64,000 nucleotides of DNA. Source: Candidatus Pelagibacter giovannonii (GTDB lineage Bacteria > Pseudomonadota > Alphaproteobacteria > Pelagibacterales > Pelagibacteraceae). Each line of letters opens with the position of its first letter. The stretch's first letter is position 1. Under the pieces are notes generated by a model. It searched no databases, was not told the origin of the DNA, and was given only the letters and a program-made list of their open reading frames with translations. The stretch lies in the NCBI RefSeq assembly GCF_012276695.1, contig NZ_CP038852.1, positions 186,001 through 250,000 of the forward strand, given 5' to 3'. Positions 46,487-55,132 of the stretch are shown one piece after another. A program made the translations under genes and the position numbers.

Positions 46487-47475
46487 AAATTTTCTTAGAT
46501 AAATTAAAAAATAAACAAGACTTATCGTTCAATGAAAGCAAAAATGCTTTTGAAATACTAATGGATGGTAAAGCATCAGATGATGAGATATTTGATTTTT
46601 TAACTCTACTTTCATCTAAAGGTGAGATCTCAGATGAAATTGCTGGAGGGGTTTATGTTTTAAGAAATAAATCTAAAAGAGTTAACGTTAAAGATTGTAT
46701 TGATACCTGTGGAACGGGTGGAGACGGTATGAACACACTTAATATCTCTACAGCCTCTGCATTACTGCTATCTAGTATGGGTATTAAGGTTGCAAAACAT
46801 GGCAATAAAGCTGTTTCCTCTAAATGTGGTTCAGGAGATGTTTTAGAAGCTTTGAATATAAAAATAGATTTAGAGCCAAAAGATATTGAGGAGCAAATTA
46901 AAAAAAATAACTTTGGTTTTATGTTTGCACCTAACTATCACAGTGCAATGAGATTTGTTGGTCCAACTAGAAAAAAAATAGGTAAAAGAACAATTTTTAA
47001 TATGATTGGTCCCTTAAGTAGCCCTGCCCTAGTTAACAGACAAGTAGTTGGTGTTTTTGATAAAAAGCTATTAAAAATTTTTGCTAATGCTTTAAAAAAT
47101 TTAAATATTAAATTTGCCTGGATTGTAAATAGTGAAGATGGATTAGATGAAATATCACCTTATTCAAAAACTAATGTTGTTCAATTAAAAAATGGTGAAA
47201 TTTCTGAAATATTAATTGACCCTATAAAACTAAATATAGGTGCGAATAAATTTGAAGATTTACTTGGTGATGATGCGAAATTTAATGCGAACAAAATGCT
47301 GGATATATTTAAAGGTGAGGATAACGATTTTTCAAAAGCTGTTTGTTTAAATGCAGCAGCAGGCCTTATTGTTTCAGATAAACATACAATCTTTATTGAT
47401 GCTTATAATGAAGCTAGAACACATATTTTATCAGGAAAAACATACATTAACTTAAAGGAAATTCAAAATGTCTAA
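46483..47475 (+). CDS. trpD: Anthranilate phosphoribosyltransferase
   Basis: TrpD transfers phosphoribose to anthranilate. The 330-residue protein has DTCGTGGDGMNTLNISTA near residue 70 for PRPP binding, VAKHGNKAVSSKCGSGDVLEALN near 104, and FNMIGPLSSPA near 170. Length is standard. It overlaps trpG at its start and trpC at its end by eight bases. Confidence 0.96.
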   Translation: MKIFLDKLKNKQDLSFNESKNAFEILMDGKASDDEIFDFLTLLSSKGEISDEIAGGVYVLRNKSKRVNVKDCIDTCGTGGDGMNTLNISTASALLLSSMGIKVAKHGNKAVSSKCGSGDVLEALNIKIDLEPKDIEEQIKKNNFGFMFAPNYHSAMRFVGPTRKKIGKRTIFNMIGPLSSPALVNRQVVGVFDKKLLKIFANALKNLNIKFAWIVNSEDGLDEISPYSKTNVVQLKNGEISEILIDPIKLNIGANKFEDLLGDDAKFNANKMLDIFKGEDNDFSKAVCLNAAAGLIVSDKHTIFIDAYNEARTHILSGKTYINLKEIQNV

Positions 47476-48259
47476 AGACGTACTAGAGGAAATTATTAAA
47501 AAAAAAATTGAAAAAGTTGATTTATTAAAAAAATCAATTTCAATTAATTCTTTAAATGAACAAATAGATCAAAATAAAACATTTATTAACTTTAAAGATA
47601 GAATTCAAAACAATATTGATAATAATAAAATCTCTTTAATTGCAGAAATAAAAAAAGCAAGCCCGTCTGCTGGTATTATAATTGATGATTATAACCCTAT
47701 AGAAATAGCAAAAATCTATGATACCAATAAAGCAACATGTTTATCAATTCTTACTGAAGAAGATTTTTTTTTGGGCAACTTAAGTGATATAAGTAAAGTA
47801 AAAGAAAAAATAAACTTACCTGTTCTTTGTAAAGATTTTTTTATTGATAAGTTTCAAGTACCTCTTGCAAAAAGTTATGGTGCGGATGCAATATTAATTA
47901 TATTGGCTGGTGTCTCTGATAACCTTGCTAATGAATTATACGAAGAAGCTATAAGACTTAATATGTCAATAATTGTTGAGGTGCATACAATTGAAGAAGC
48001 TGAGAAAGCACTTAACTTTAAAGAAGCATTAATTGGAATAAATAATAGAAATCTTAAAACTTTAAAAACAGATCTTAATACAACTTATGATATCTATAAT
48101 GTTTTGAGTAATCACTCCTCACCTTTAATTTCTGAAAGTGGTATTAAAACAAAGGAAGAACTTCTTTCTTTAGAGAACAAAACTGAAATAAAAACTTTTT
48201 TAATTGGTGAATCACTTTTAAAAAATTTAAATAAAAATTCAATTTTTTCAGTTCTCTAG
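47468..48259 (+). CDS. trpC: Indole-3-glycerol-phosphate synthase
   Basis: TrpC closes the indole ring. The 263-residue barrel shows SLIAEIKKASPSAG near residue 58, the catalytic lysine in PVLCKDFFIDKFQV, GADAILIILAG, and GINNRNLKTLKTDL near 198. In many Alphaproteobacteria moaC and moeA follow before lexA; here trpC is followed by an 88-base gap and lexA, so the molybdopterin genes are missing from this position. Confidence 0.96.
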   Translation: MSKDVLEEIIKKKIEKVDLLKKSISINSLNEQIDQNKTFINFKDRIQNNIDNNKISLIAEIKKASPSAGIIIDDYNPIEIAKIYDTNKATCLSILTEEDFFLGNLSDISKVKEKINLPVLCKDFFIDKFQVPLAKSYGADAILIILAGVSDNLANELYEEAIRLNMSIIVEVHTIEEAEKALNFKEALIGINNRNLKTLKTDLNTTYDIYNVLSNHSSPLISESGIKTKEELLSLENKTEIKTFLIGESLLKNLNKNSIFSVL

Positions 48260-48308
48260 TCAAATAAACCCCTATTTTAAACAGTTTTTAGCTATTGCTG
48301 AATTAGAA

Positions 48309-48323
48309 GAACACTTGTAGAAC
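48309..48323 (+). promoter_or_regulatory. LexA (SOS) box upstream of lexA
   Basis: GAACACTTGTAGAAC is GAAC-N7-GAAC, the reverse complement of the alphaproteobacterial LexA box GTTC-N7-GTTC. It lies 25 bases before the lexA start codon. A possible promoter (TTGCTG 48295-48300, 17 bases, TAGAAC 48318-48323) overlaps it, so LexA would repress its own synthesis. Confidence 0.85.
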
Positions 48324-48347
48324 ATATTTTGTACTTTATTTGTTCTT

Positions 48348-49025
48348 ATGCTAACTAAAAAACAAAAAAACCTGCTTTTATTCATCAACAAAAAGTTGAG
48401 AGCGTCAGGCGTATCTCCTTCATATGAAGAAATGAAAGAGTCATTAAATTTAAAGTCTAAATCAGGAATTCACAGATTAATAAGTGCCTTAGAAGAAAGA
48501 GGTTTTATTAGAAGGTTAGCTCATAAAGCAAGAGCTTTAGAGGTTATAAAACTTCCTGAAACAGCTTCCGCTAATGATATTTACAATAACTTTTCACCAA
48601 GTGTCATCAAAGGTGGTCTCGATATGGAAAATACTAATTTAAATGAAATGGAAATACCTGTGCTGGGTAGTATAGCTGCAGGAACACCAGTAGAAGCTAT
48701 ACAAAATGAAGTCTCCCGAATACCTCTTCCAAGTAATCTTGAAAAAAATGGTCAATATTTTGGTTTAAAAGTTCAAGGTGACTCAATGATTGAAGCTGGT
48801 ATTAATGAAGGTGATACTGTTATTATAAAAAGATCTGACACTGCAGATAATGGTAAAATAGTTGTAGCTTTAATAGATGAACATGAAGCAATGTTGAAAA
48901 GAATTAGAAGAAAAGGAAAAACTGTAGCACTCGAAAGTGCCAATAGAAACTATGAAACCAAAATATTTGGTCCAGATAGGGTAAAAGTTCAAGGTGTTCT
49001 TGTATCTTTATATAGAAACTTCTAA
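48348..49025 (+). CDS. lexA: LexA, SOS repressor
   Basis: LexA represses DNA damage genes until it cleaves itself on RecA filaments. The 225-residue protein has the N-terminal winged helix (residues 1-65, with [20 protein letters not shown]), the cleavage bond Ala111-Gly112 in [10 protein letters not shown], catalytic Ser146 in [10 protein letters not shown] and Lys184 in AMLKRIRR. All activity residues are present. A LexA box just upstream shows autoregulation. gltX begins 22 bases downstream. Confidence 0.97.
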   Translation: MLTKKQKNLLLFINKKLRASGVSPSYEEMKESLNLKSKSGIHRLISALEERGFIRRLAHKARALEVIKLPETASANDIYNNFSPSVIKGGLDMENTNLNEMEIPVLGSIAAGTPVEAIQNEVSRIPLPSNLEKNGQYFGLKVQGDSMIEAGINEGDTVIIKRSDTADNGKIVVALIDEHEAMLKRIRRKGKTVALESANRNYETKIFGPDRVKVQGVLVSLYRNF

Positions 49026-49047
49026 GAAAATAGTCTAAAAATCATTG

Positions 49048-50448
49048 ATGTCAAAAGTAGCAACAAGATTTGCTCCCTCACCTACTGGAGCTTTACATAT
49101 TGGTGGTATAAGAACTGCTTTATTTAATTGGCTGTATTCAAAAAATCAAAAAGGAACATTTCATCTTAGAATTGAAGATACTGATAAAGAGAGATCTAAA
49201 GATGAACATAAGATTCAAATTATTAAGTCTTTAAAATGGATTGGCATTGAACATGATGGTGATGAATACATTCAATCAACCAAAATTAGTGATCATATAA
49301 ATGTCGCTAATGAACTAATTAAAAATGGACATGCTTATAAATGTTATTGTTCAAATGAGGAAATAGAAGAGCAAAAAAAAAGAGCAAGACAAAAAAAACT
49401 TCCCTATGTTTACAATAGAAAATGGAGAGACCTACCAGAATCTGATGCTCCTAAAGATATCAAACCAGTAATTAGATTTAAAAGTAAAATTGAAGGAACT
49501 TCAGTATTAAAAGATTTGGTACAAGGAGATGTCGAAATAGAAAATATTACAATAGAAGATTTTATAATTTTAAGAAATGATGGAACACCAACATACAATC
49601 TTTCAGCGACTGTAGATGATCATCAAATGAACATGACTCATATAATTAGGGGTGACGATCATAAAATTAATACATTTAAGCAAATGCAAATATATTTGGC
49701 TATGAAATGGCAAGTTCCTTTATTTGCTCACATTCCATTGATTCATACTATTGAAGGAAAGAAACTATCAAAAAGAGATAATGCATCGACATTAGATGAC
49801 TATTCTAAGATAGGAATAATGCCTGATGCTTTAAGAAATTACTTATTAAGGTTAGGCTGGTCTTATCAAGATAAGGAAATATTTACGCTAGAAGAAAGCA
49901 TTAAGTGCTTTAATTTAGAAGGAATTGGTAAATCTCCATCAAAGCTAGATATGAGTAGAATATTATCAATGAATGAACATTATATTAAAACAATTGATGA
50001 AAAAGAACTTTACGATCATCTCGTAAGATATTGCGAAATTTATAAAGAAAAAATTAAACCTGAAAAAGAGACTAAAATTAAACCCTCATTAACTTTTCTC
50101 AAGAATAAAGCAAAAACATTAGAAGACATATTTAATAACGCTAAATATATAATTTTTGATGAGGTAAAATTTGAAGATAAAGATTTAGAATTAATTGATG
50201 ATAAAGCAAAAAATATAATTAAAGAATTCAAAGAAAAAATAATTTCAATCAAATCAGTAAGCAAAGAAACACTTGAACCCGTAGTTAATAACTTAATAAA
50301 AAAATATGAAACTAATTTTAAAGGTGTAGGTCAACCACTAAGAGTTGCTTTAACTGGATCGAAATTTGGTCCTGGTTTATATGATATAATAATTTCTTTG
50401 GGGAAAGAAGAGGTAGAAAAAAGATTAGGGAATAAGATAGTTATTTAA
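49048..50448 (+). CDS. gltX: Glutamyl-tRNA synthetase
   Basis: This class I synthetase charges tRNA-Glu. I place the start at the ATG at 49048 (466 residues). Motifs are the HIGH-type APSPTGALHIGGIRTALFNWL near residue 9, VDDHQMNMTHIIRGDDH, and the KMSKS-type EGKKLSKRDNASTLDDY near 235. The C-terminal anticodon-binding domain is complete. The 3' end overlaps the convergent lpxB gene by 24 bases. Confidence 0.96.
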   Translation: MSKVATRFAPSPTGALHIGGIRTALFNWLYSKNQKGTFHLRIEDTDKERSKDEHKIQIIKSLKWIGIEHDGDEYIQSTKISDHINVANELIKNGHAYKCYCSNEEIEEQKKRARQKKLPYVYNRKWRDLPESDAPKDIKPVIRFKSKIEGTSVLKDLVQGDVEIENITIEDFIILRNDGTPTYNLSATVDDHQMNMTHIIRGDDHKINTFKQMQIYLAMKWQVPLFAHIPLIHTIEGKKLSKRDNASTLDDYSKIGIMPDALRNYLLRLGWSYQDKEIFTLEESIKCFNLEGIGKSPSKLDMSRILSMNEHYIKTIDEKELYDHLVRYCEIYKEKIKPEKETKIKPSLTFLKNKAKTLEDIFNNAKYIIFDEVKFEDKDLELIDDKAKNIIKEFKEKIISIKSVSKETLEPVVNNLIKKYETNFKGVGQPLRVALTGSKFGPGLYDIIISLGKEEVEKRLGNKIVI

Positions 50449-51561
50449 AATTAGAGCTGCTTCACTAGATGAAGAAGATTTTGACTTAATACCCTCTAAG
50501 GTTTTTTCACACTCAGCTAATTGTTTTTCAATCAACTCTGGATTTTTAAGAAAATAAGTTACTGTTTTATATATTTCTTCAGCATTACATTCTTTTTGTA
50601 ATAATTCTGGAATTACTTCTTTGTCATTAATAATATTAATAATATTTGCAAACTTAACATTAACTAATAATTTAAATATCATAAAATTTATAAAACTTAA
50701 TTTATAAATAATTATTGAAGGAATATTGGCACTAGAGATTTGAAGTGAAATTGTTCCAGATTTAGAGACTGCAAAAATTGAATTAGATAAAACCTGATAT
50801 TTTATATTTTCATCTGAAATAACATCAATATTATCTAAATTAATATTTTTTACCTTATTGATTATAAATTCTTTATTTTCATCTGTTGCATGAAAAACAA
50901 ATGAATAATCAAGATTTTTTTTATTCATCAATTTAATAAAATTAAATAAAATTGGCAAAAGAACATTTGTTTCTGAATTTCTACTACCTGGAAATAAAGA
51001 TATAATTTTTTTATCTTTAGAGATTAAATTATCTAATGTTGTTATAACATTGTCTTTTTTTTCAATTAAAGGATGACCAACAAAAGTATTCTTAATATTT
51101 TCTTCATCAAAATATTTTTTTTCAAAGTTAAATAATAAAAGCACATGATCAATAAACTTTTTAATTTTTTTAACTCTATTTTTTCTCCAAACCCACACCT
51201 GAGGGGCAACATAATGGATTGTCTTTATGTTGTTATTAATCTTTTTTACCTTTTCAGCAACTCTTAGTGTAAAATCAGGACTATCAACACTAAACAAGAT
51301 ATCAGGATTAAATTTTATAATCTCATCAACAGTTATGTTAATTTTTTTTCTAATTTTGAATACATTAAATAGTACGCTAGTAAAACCTAGATATGTAATC
51401 TCTTTCAGGTCAAAGATAGATTGAATTCCTAATTTTTTAATATGTGTTCCACCTACTGATAAATAATCAATATCTGGATTATCTATCTTAAGTTTTAATA
51501 TAACTGTCGAGGCTAATTTATCACCAGAGGGTTCACCTGTTAAAATAAAAATTTTTTTCAT
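50425..51561 (-). CDS. lpxB: Lipid-A-disaccharide synthase
   Basis: LpxB joins UDP-diacylglucosamine and lipid X into the lipid A disaccharide at the inner membrane surface. The 378-residue GT-B protein has FILTGEPSGDKLASTVI at the N-terminus, YVAPQVWVWRKNRVKKIKKF near 120 and LFPGSRNSETNVLLPILFN near 192, and the region SKSGTISLQISSANIP near 268. It ends the lpx run and overlaps lpxI by four bases upstream. Confidence 0.95.
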   Translation of the reverse strand: MKKIFILTGEPSGDKLASTVILKLKIDNPDIDYLSVGGTHIKKLGIQSIFDLKEITYLGFTSVLFNVFKIRKKINITVDEIIKFNPDILFSVDSPDFTLRVAEKVKKINNNIKTIHYVAPQVWVWRKNRVKKIKKFIDHVLLLFNFEKKYFDEENIKNTFVGHPLIEKKDNVITTLDNLISKDKKIISLFPGSRNSETNVLLPILFNFIKLMNKKNLDYSFVFHATDENKEFIINKVKNINLDNIDVISDENIKYQVLSNSIFAVSKSGTISLQISSANIPSIIIYKLSFINFMIFKLLVNVKFANIINIINDKEVIPELLQKECNAEEIYKTVTYFLKNPELIEKQLAECEKTLEGIKSKSSSSSEAALILNNYLIP

Positions 51562-52343
51562 ATAACCTTAATAAAGATCTTATTTTTATTAGCAAAGGTT
51601 ATACATTTGGCCTTATCTAGGAATATATTTTTTTTAGATTTTAAAACTATTCCTTTTAAGCCATATTTTTTACAATCTTTTAGAGTTTGAAGACCAATAG
51701 TTGGTAAATCCATTCTAAGATCTTGTTTTACTTTAGGTAACTTAATCAATATTCCTTCAGATTTTTTCTTTAATTTTGATAACATTTTCTTTGTTCCCTG
51801 CCGGTCTTCAATTGATAAAATAGTGTTATTTTTAACAATCACTGCTTGTATGTGATCTAAGCTATTTAATTTATTAAAGTAATTAATTCCTTTTTTAATA
51901 GAACTGTTATCACTCATATTAGGTTTTAGTTTAGTATAGTTTCCACTTTTAACAGTTAATTCAGGATTAAAAAAGATAGAACTAATAACATTTATATTTT
52001 CATTATATAAAATTTTAATTATAGCTTTTATAATTGCTGCATCACCTAATTTTGCTGCTCTAATGATACTAGGCATATAATAGACACCCTTAAGATCTAA
52101 TCTTAACGTAGAAAATTTTGGTTTTGTAATTTTACCTGCAAATAAAACTTTTTTTGATTTTTTTTCTTTAATTAAATGTATTATTTTCCCAAACATACCA
52201 ATGCTTATTCGATGAGAGTTTATATCTTTTTTAAATTTATTATTTTTTGAAAAATCAATAATAAAATATTTTTTATTTAATCTTTTTATTTTTTTTAGAA
52301 CAGCATCTGAAAAATCAGTATCTCCTAAAAATAGTCCAATCAT
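51558..52343 (-). CDS. lpxI: LpxI, UDP-2,3-diacylglucosamine pyrophosphatase
   Basis: LpxI makes lipid X in Alphaproteobacteria, replacing LpxH. The 261-residue protein belongs to the former DUF1009 family: LRLDLKGVYYMPSIIRAAKLGDAAI near residue 77, AVIVKNNTILSIEDRQGTKKML near 163 with the DRQGT active-site motif (usually EGTD), and the C-terminal RMDLPTIGLQTLKDCKKYGLKGI. The lpxD-fabZ-lpxA-lpxI-lpxB order is canonical for the class. Confidence 0.93.
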   Translation of the reverse strand: MIGLFLGDTDFSDAVLKKIKRLNKKYFIIDFSKNNKFKKDINSHRISIGMFGKIIHLIKEKKSKKVLFAGKITKPKFSTLRLDLKGVYYMPSIIRAAKLGDAAIIKAIIKILYNENINVISSIFFNPELTVKSGNYTKLKPNMSDNSSIKKGINYFNKLNSLDHIQAVIVKNNTILSIEDRQGTKKMLSKLKKKSEGILIKLPKVKQDLRMDLPTIGLQTLKDCKKYGLKGIVLKSKKNIFLDKAKCITFANKNKIFIKVI

Positions 52344-52344
52344 T

Positions 52345-53127
52345 TTATTTTGAATATGGTGTGCAAATAGGTCTTTTTTTATCTTTTTCTAAAAAATTGA
52401 CTACTTCTAATACAAGTTCATTCTTTTTAAAATCTTGATCTAGATTAATCAGATTTTGAGTTAAATTCTCATCCTTAAAAATTTCTTTATATGCTTCACT
52501 TAGATTCATAATTTCTTTATTTGGAATATTTTTTCTTCTTAAACCTATTAAATTTAATCCTTGTAGTATGCTTCGATTACCATGGGCTATACCATACGGT
52601 ATGACATCTCTTACAACACCACACATTCCTCCTATCATTGCTGATTTTCCAACTCTAGTGAATTGCTGTACAGCTGAGTTACCTCCAATTATAACATTAC
52701 TTTCTATATGTGCATGTCCTCCTAAAGGAACATTGTTTGCTAAAATAACATTATCTTCAACTAAACAATCATGCGCTATGTGTGAGGAAACCATAAATAA
52801 ACAGTTATTTCCTACTTTAGTTAATCCTCCACCACCCTCGGTACCAGGGTTAATAGTTACATATTCTCTAATTTTATTATCATCACCTATTTCAAGATTT
52901 GTTTGTTCACCACTAAATTTTAAATCTTGAGGATCATTTCCAATTGATGCAAATGAGTAAATCTTATTGTTTTTTCCAATTTTAGTATACCCCACGATAC
53001 TTACATGAGATTGAATTACAGAATTTTCTGCTATTTCAACATTGGGACCTATTATAGTGTAAGCACCAATATTAACATTAGTACTGATTTTTGCTTTGGG
53101 ATCTATAATTGCTGTTTTGTGTATCAT
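52345..53127 (-). CDS. lpxA: UDP-N-acetylglucosamine O-acyltransferase
   Basis: LpxA starts lipid A synthesis by adding a 3-hydroxyacyl chain. The 260-residue left-handed beta helix is built of hexapeptide repeats (IDPKAKISTNVNIGAYTIIG onward). The catalytic histidine is in NCLFMVSSHIAHDC, and a C-terminal helical domain starts after GLNLIGLRRKNIP. It overlaps lpxD by four bases and lies one base before lpxI. Confidence 0.96.
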   Translation of the reverse strand: MIHKTAIIDPKAKISTNVNIGAYTIIGPNVEIAENSVIQSHVSIVGYTKIGKNNKIYSFASIGNDPQDLKFSGEQTNLEIGDDNKIREYVTINPGTEGGGGLTKVGNNCLFMVSSHIAHDCLVEDNVILANNVPLGGHAHIESNVIIGGNSAVQQFTRVGKSAMIGGMCGVVRDVIPYGIAHGNRSILQGLNLIGLRRKNIPNKEIMNLSEAYKEIFKDENLTQNLINLDQDFKKNELVLEVVNFLEKDKKRPICTPYSK

Positions 53128-54104
53128 TTATTATCCTTTAAAAAATCTCTGATATTTTTTGCTGGATATCCCATCACTTTTGAGTTGTCTGAAATATTTT
53201 TTATCACTCCACTACCACCAGCTATTTCTACATTATTTCCAATTGTTAAATGACCAGAAATACCAGCCTGACCACCAATTCGAACATTATTACCAAGGAT
53301 GGAGCTACCAGCAATTCCTACTTGTCCAGCTATAATTGAATTTTTACCAATTTTAACATTATGAGCAATATGAATTTGATTATCTAAAAATGTATTTTTA
53401 CCAATTACAGTGTTTGACATAGACCCTCTGTCAATAGTACAGCCACATCCAATCTCAGAATTTTCTCCAATTATAACAATTCCAATATGTGGATATCTTA
53501 AATTTTTTTCATTAATAGGAAAAAAACCAAAACCATGTTTGCCAATAACACAATTATCTAAAACTTTAACATTGTTATCAATTAATGTATTTCTTATGAT
53601 AACATTTGATCCTATTGAGCAATTATCTCCAATTGAAACATTTTGTTCAATAATAGTATTATGACCTATTAAACAGTTAGAACCAAGTGTAACATTATCA
53701 CCAATTAAAACATTTTTTCCATATTCAACTTTATCTTTATATTTTGTTTCAGTTATATCTCTAGCTGTATAATCAAAATTATCGTTAATTGAACTAGAGT
53801 AAAATTTTGATGTAATTTTAGAAGTTGAAACTAAAACGTTCTCTACCACTAATGGTATGCAACTTTTAGGTAATTCTTTCTTTAAAATATCAGTTGTTAT
53901 ACAAAAAGAAGCTTTGGTATTATTTGCAATATTTTTGTATTTTTTAGAATGAAAAAAAGTAATTTCATTTTTTTGTGACGTAAATAAATCTTTGATATCA
54001 ATTATTTTTTGATCATTGGTAATTTTAAAATTATCAAGATTTATTAATTGTAAAATATCTGAAATTTTAAAAGGGCCATTATTTTTAAAAAAAGGATTAA
54101 TCAT
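53124..54104 (-). CDS. lpxD: UDP-3-O-acylglucosamine N-acyltransferase
   Basis: LpxD adds the second acyl chain in lipid A synthesis. I start it at the ATG at 54104 (326 residues). The N-terminal uridine-binding domain precedes a hexapeptide beta helix from about residue 115 to 305, with the catalytic histidine in NQIHIAHNVKIG and the family segments CVIGKHGFGFFP and IAGQVGIAGSSILGNNVRI. The 53-base gap to fabZ is unremarkable. Confidence 0.96.
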   Translation of the reverse strand: MINPFFKNNGPFKISDILQLINLDNFKITNDQKIIDIKDLFTSQKNEITFFHSKKYKNIANNTKASFCITTDILKKELPKSCIPLVVENVLVSTSKITSKFYSSSINDNFDYTARDITETKYKDKVEYGKNVLIGDNVTLGSNCLIGHNTIIEQNVSIGDNCSIGSNVIIRNTLIDNNVKVLDNCVIGKHGFGFFPINEKNLRYPHIGIVIIGENSEIGCGCTIDRGSMSNTVIGKNTFLDNQIHIAHNVKIGKNSIIAGQVGIAGSSILGNNVRIGGQAGISGHLTIGNNVEIAGGSGVIKNISDNSKVMGYPAKNIRDFLKDNK

Positions 54105-54157
54105 CAAAACCTTTTTACCAAAGCAAATTAACCTGTGTTATCAAGATTTGTTGCTGA

Positions 54158-54610
54158 TTATTTCTTATCGACAATAGTAGCTGACCATTGAGCGTCAGCC
54201 ATTTTTTTTCCATCAACAAAGGCATCTCCTTTGTACTTCCAAACCCTACCATGTGTTCTGATAGCTTGAATCTTTAATTCTAATTTACAATCAGGTATAA
54301 CGGGGCTTCTAAATCTTGCTTTTTCTACACCCATTAAAAATACTAATTTATTATCATATGTTTCTTTATCTAAACCATGAGCTGTTAATGCTGCTGCAGC
54401 TTGACCAAAAGCTTCAACTATTAAAACACCTGGCATAACAGGATTATCTGGAAAATGACCTTGTACAAAAAAACTATCTTTTTTAACATAAACAATAGCT
54501 GTAGCTGAAGACAATTTTTCAATATCATGAAGCTCATCAATTAATAGCATTGGCTCCCTATGAGGAAGTAAATTTGAAATTTGTTTTTTATTAAGGATTT
54601 TTTTTGTCAT
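54158..54610 (-). CDS. fabZ: 3-hydroxyacyl-ACP dehydratase FabZ
   Basis: FabZ dehydrates 3-hydroxyacyl-ACP in fatty acid elongation and competes with LpxA/LpxD for the same substrates. The 150-residue hot-dog protein has LLPHREPMLLIDEL near residue 14 and the catalytic His52 and Glu66 in GHFPDNPVMPGVLIVEAFGQ. Its place between lpxD and lpxA-side genes is standard, although here it precedes lpxD, directly after skp in transcription order. It abuts the skp-like gene. Confidence 0.96.
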   Translation of the reverse strand: MTKKILNKKQISNLLPHREPMLLIDELHDIEKLSSATAIVYVKKDSFFVQGHFPDNPVMPGVLIVEAFGQAAAALTAHGLDKETYDNKLVFLMGVEKARFRSPVIPDCKLELKIQAIRTHGRVWKYKGDAFVDGKKMADAQWSATIVDKK

Positions 54611-55132
54611 TTATTTAATTTTAAATTCTTTAATCTCTGTGTTTATAATCTTAATGATTTCATCTGTAATATCAAGTTCAGTCTTAGCAGCAACTAAATC
54701 TTTTTTTTGTAAAATAATAGATATTTTTTTTTCATTTAAGTAATCAATTAAAATTGGGTTAATTAATTTCAAAAGATTATTCGTATTGTCCAGCTTTAAT
54801 TTATTAAAATCTGAAACCATTTTATTTCTAATCTTATTATAGTTGATAATTTCATTTTTCAATTTATCTACTTTGTTTTTAAAATCAGTTTCTGATAAAA
54901 TATTTTTTTGAGAAATTAATTTTACTTCTTTTTCTTGAAATTTTTTTTCCTCTTTTTTTAAAAAATTTGAATTCTTGTTTTTGACATCATTTAGTTGCTT
55001 TAGAATTGAGATACCTAAATTAGAAGTTGAAATAACTTTATCCATATTAATGATTGCTATTTTTTGTTCAGAAATAACTGGATTAATAAAAAATAATAAT
55101 AAAACTAGGAATGATGTAAAAAAAATTTTCAC
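54611..55132 (-). CDS. skp: Skp/OmpH-family periplasmic chaperone
   Basis: Skp carries unfolded outer-membrane proteins to the BAM complex. The 173-residue protein has a signal peptide (about residues 1-21, ending VISEQ), the conserved KIAIINMDKVISTS, and a long lysine/glutamate-rich coiled coil (about 45-125) that forms the tentacle arms. It follows bamA with a one-base overlap, the usual order. Confidence 0.9.
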   Translation of the reverse strand: MKIFFTSFLVLLLFFINPVISEQKIAIINMDKVISTSNLGISILKQLNDVKNKNSNFLKKEEKKFQEKEVKLISQKNILSETDFKNKVDKLKNEIINYNKIRNKMVSDFNKLKLDNTNNLLKLINPILIDYLNEKKISIILQKKDLVAAKTELDITDEIIKIINTEIKEFKIK

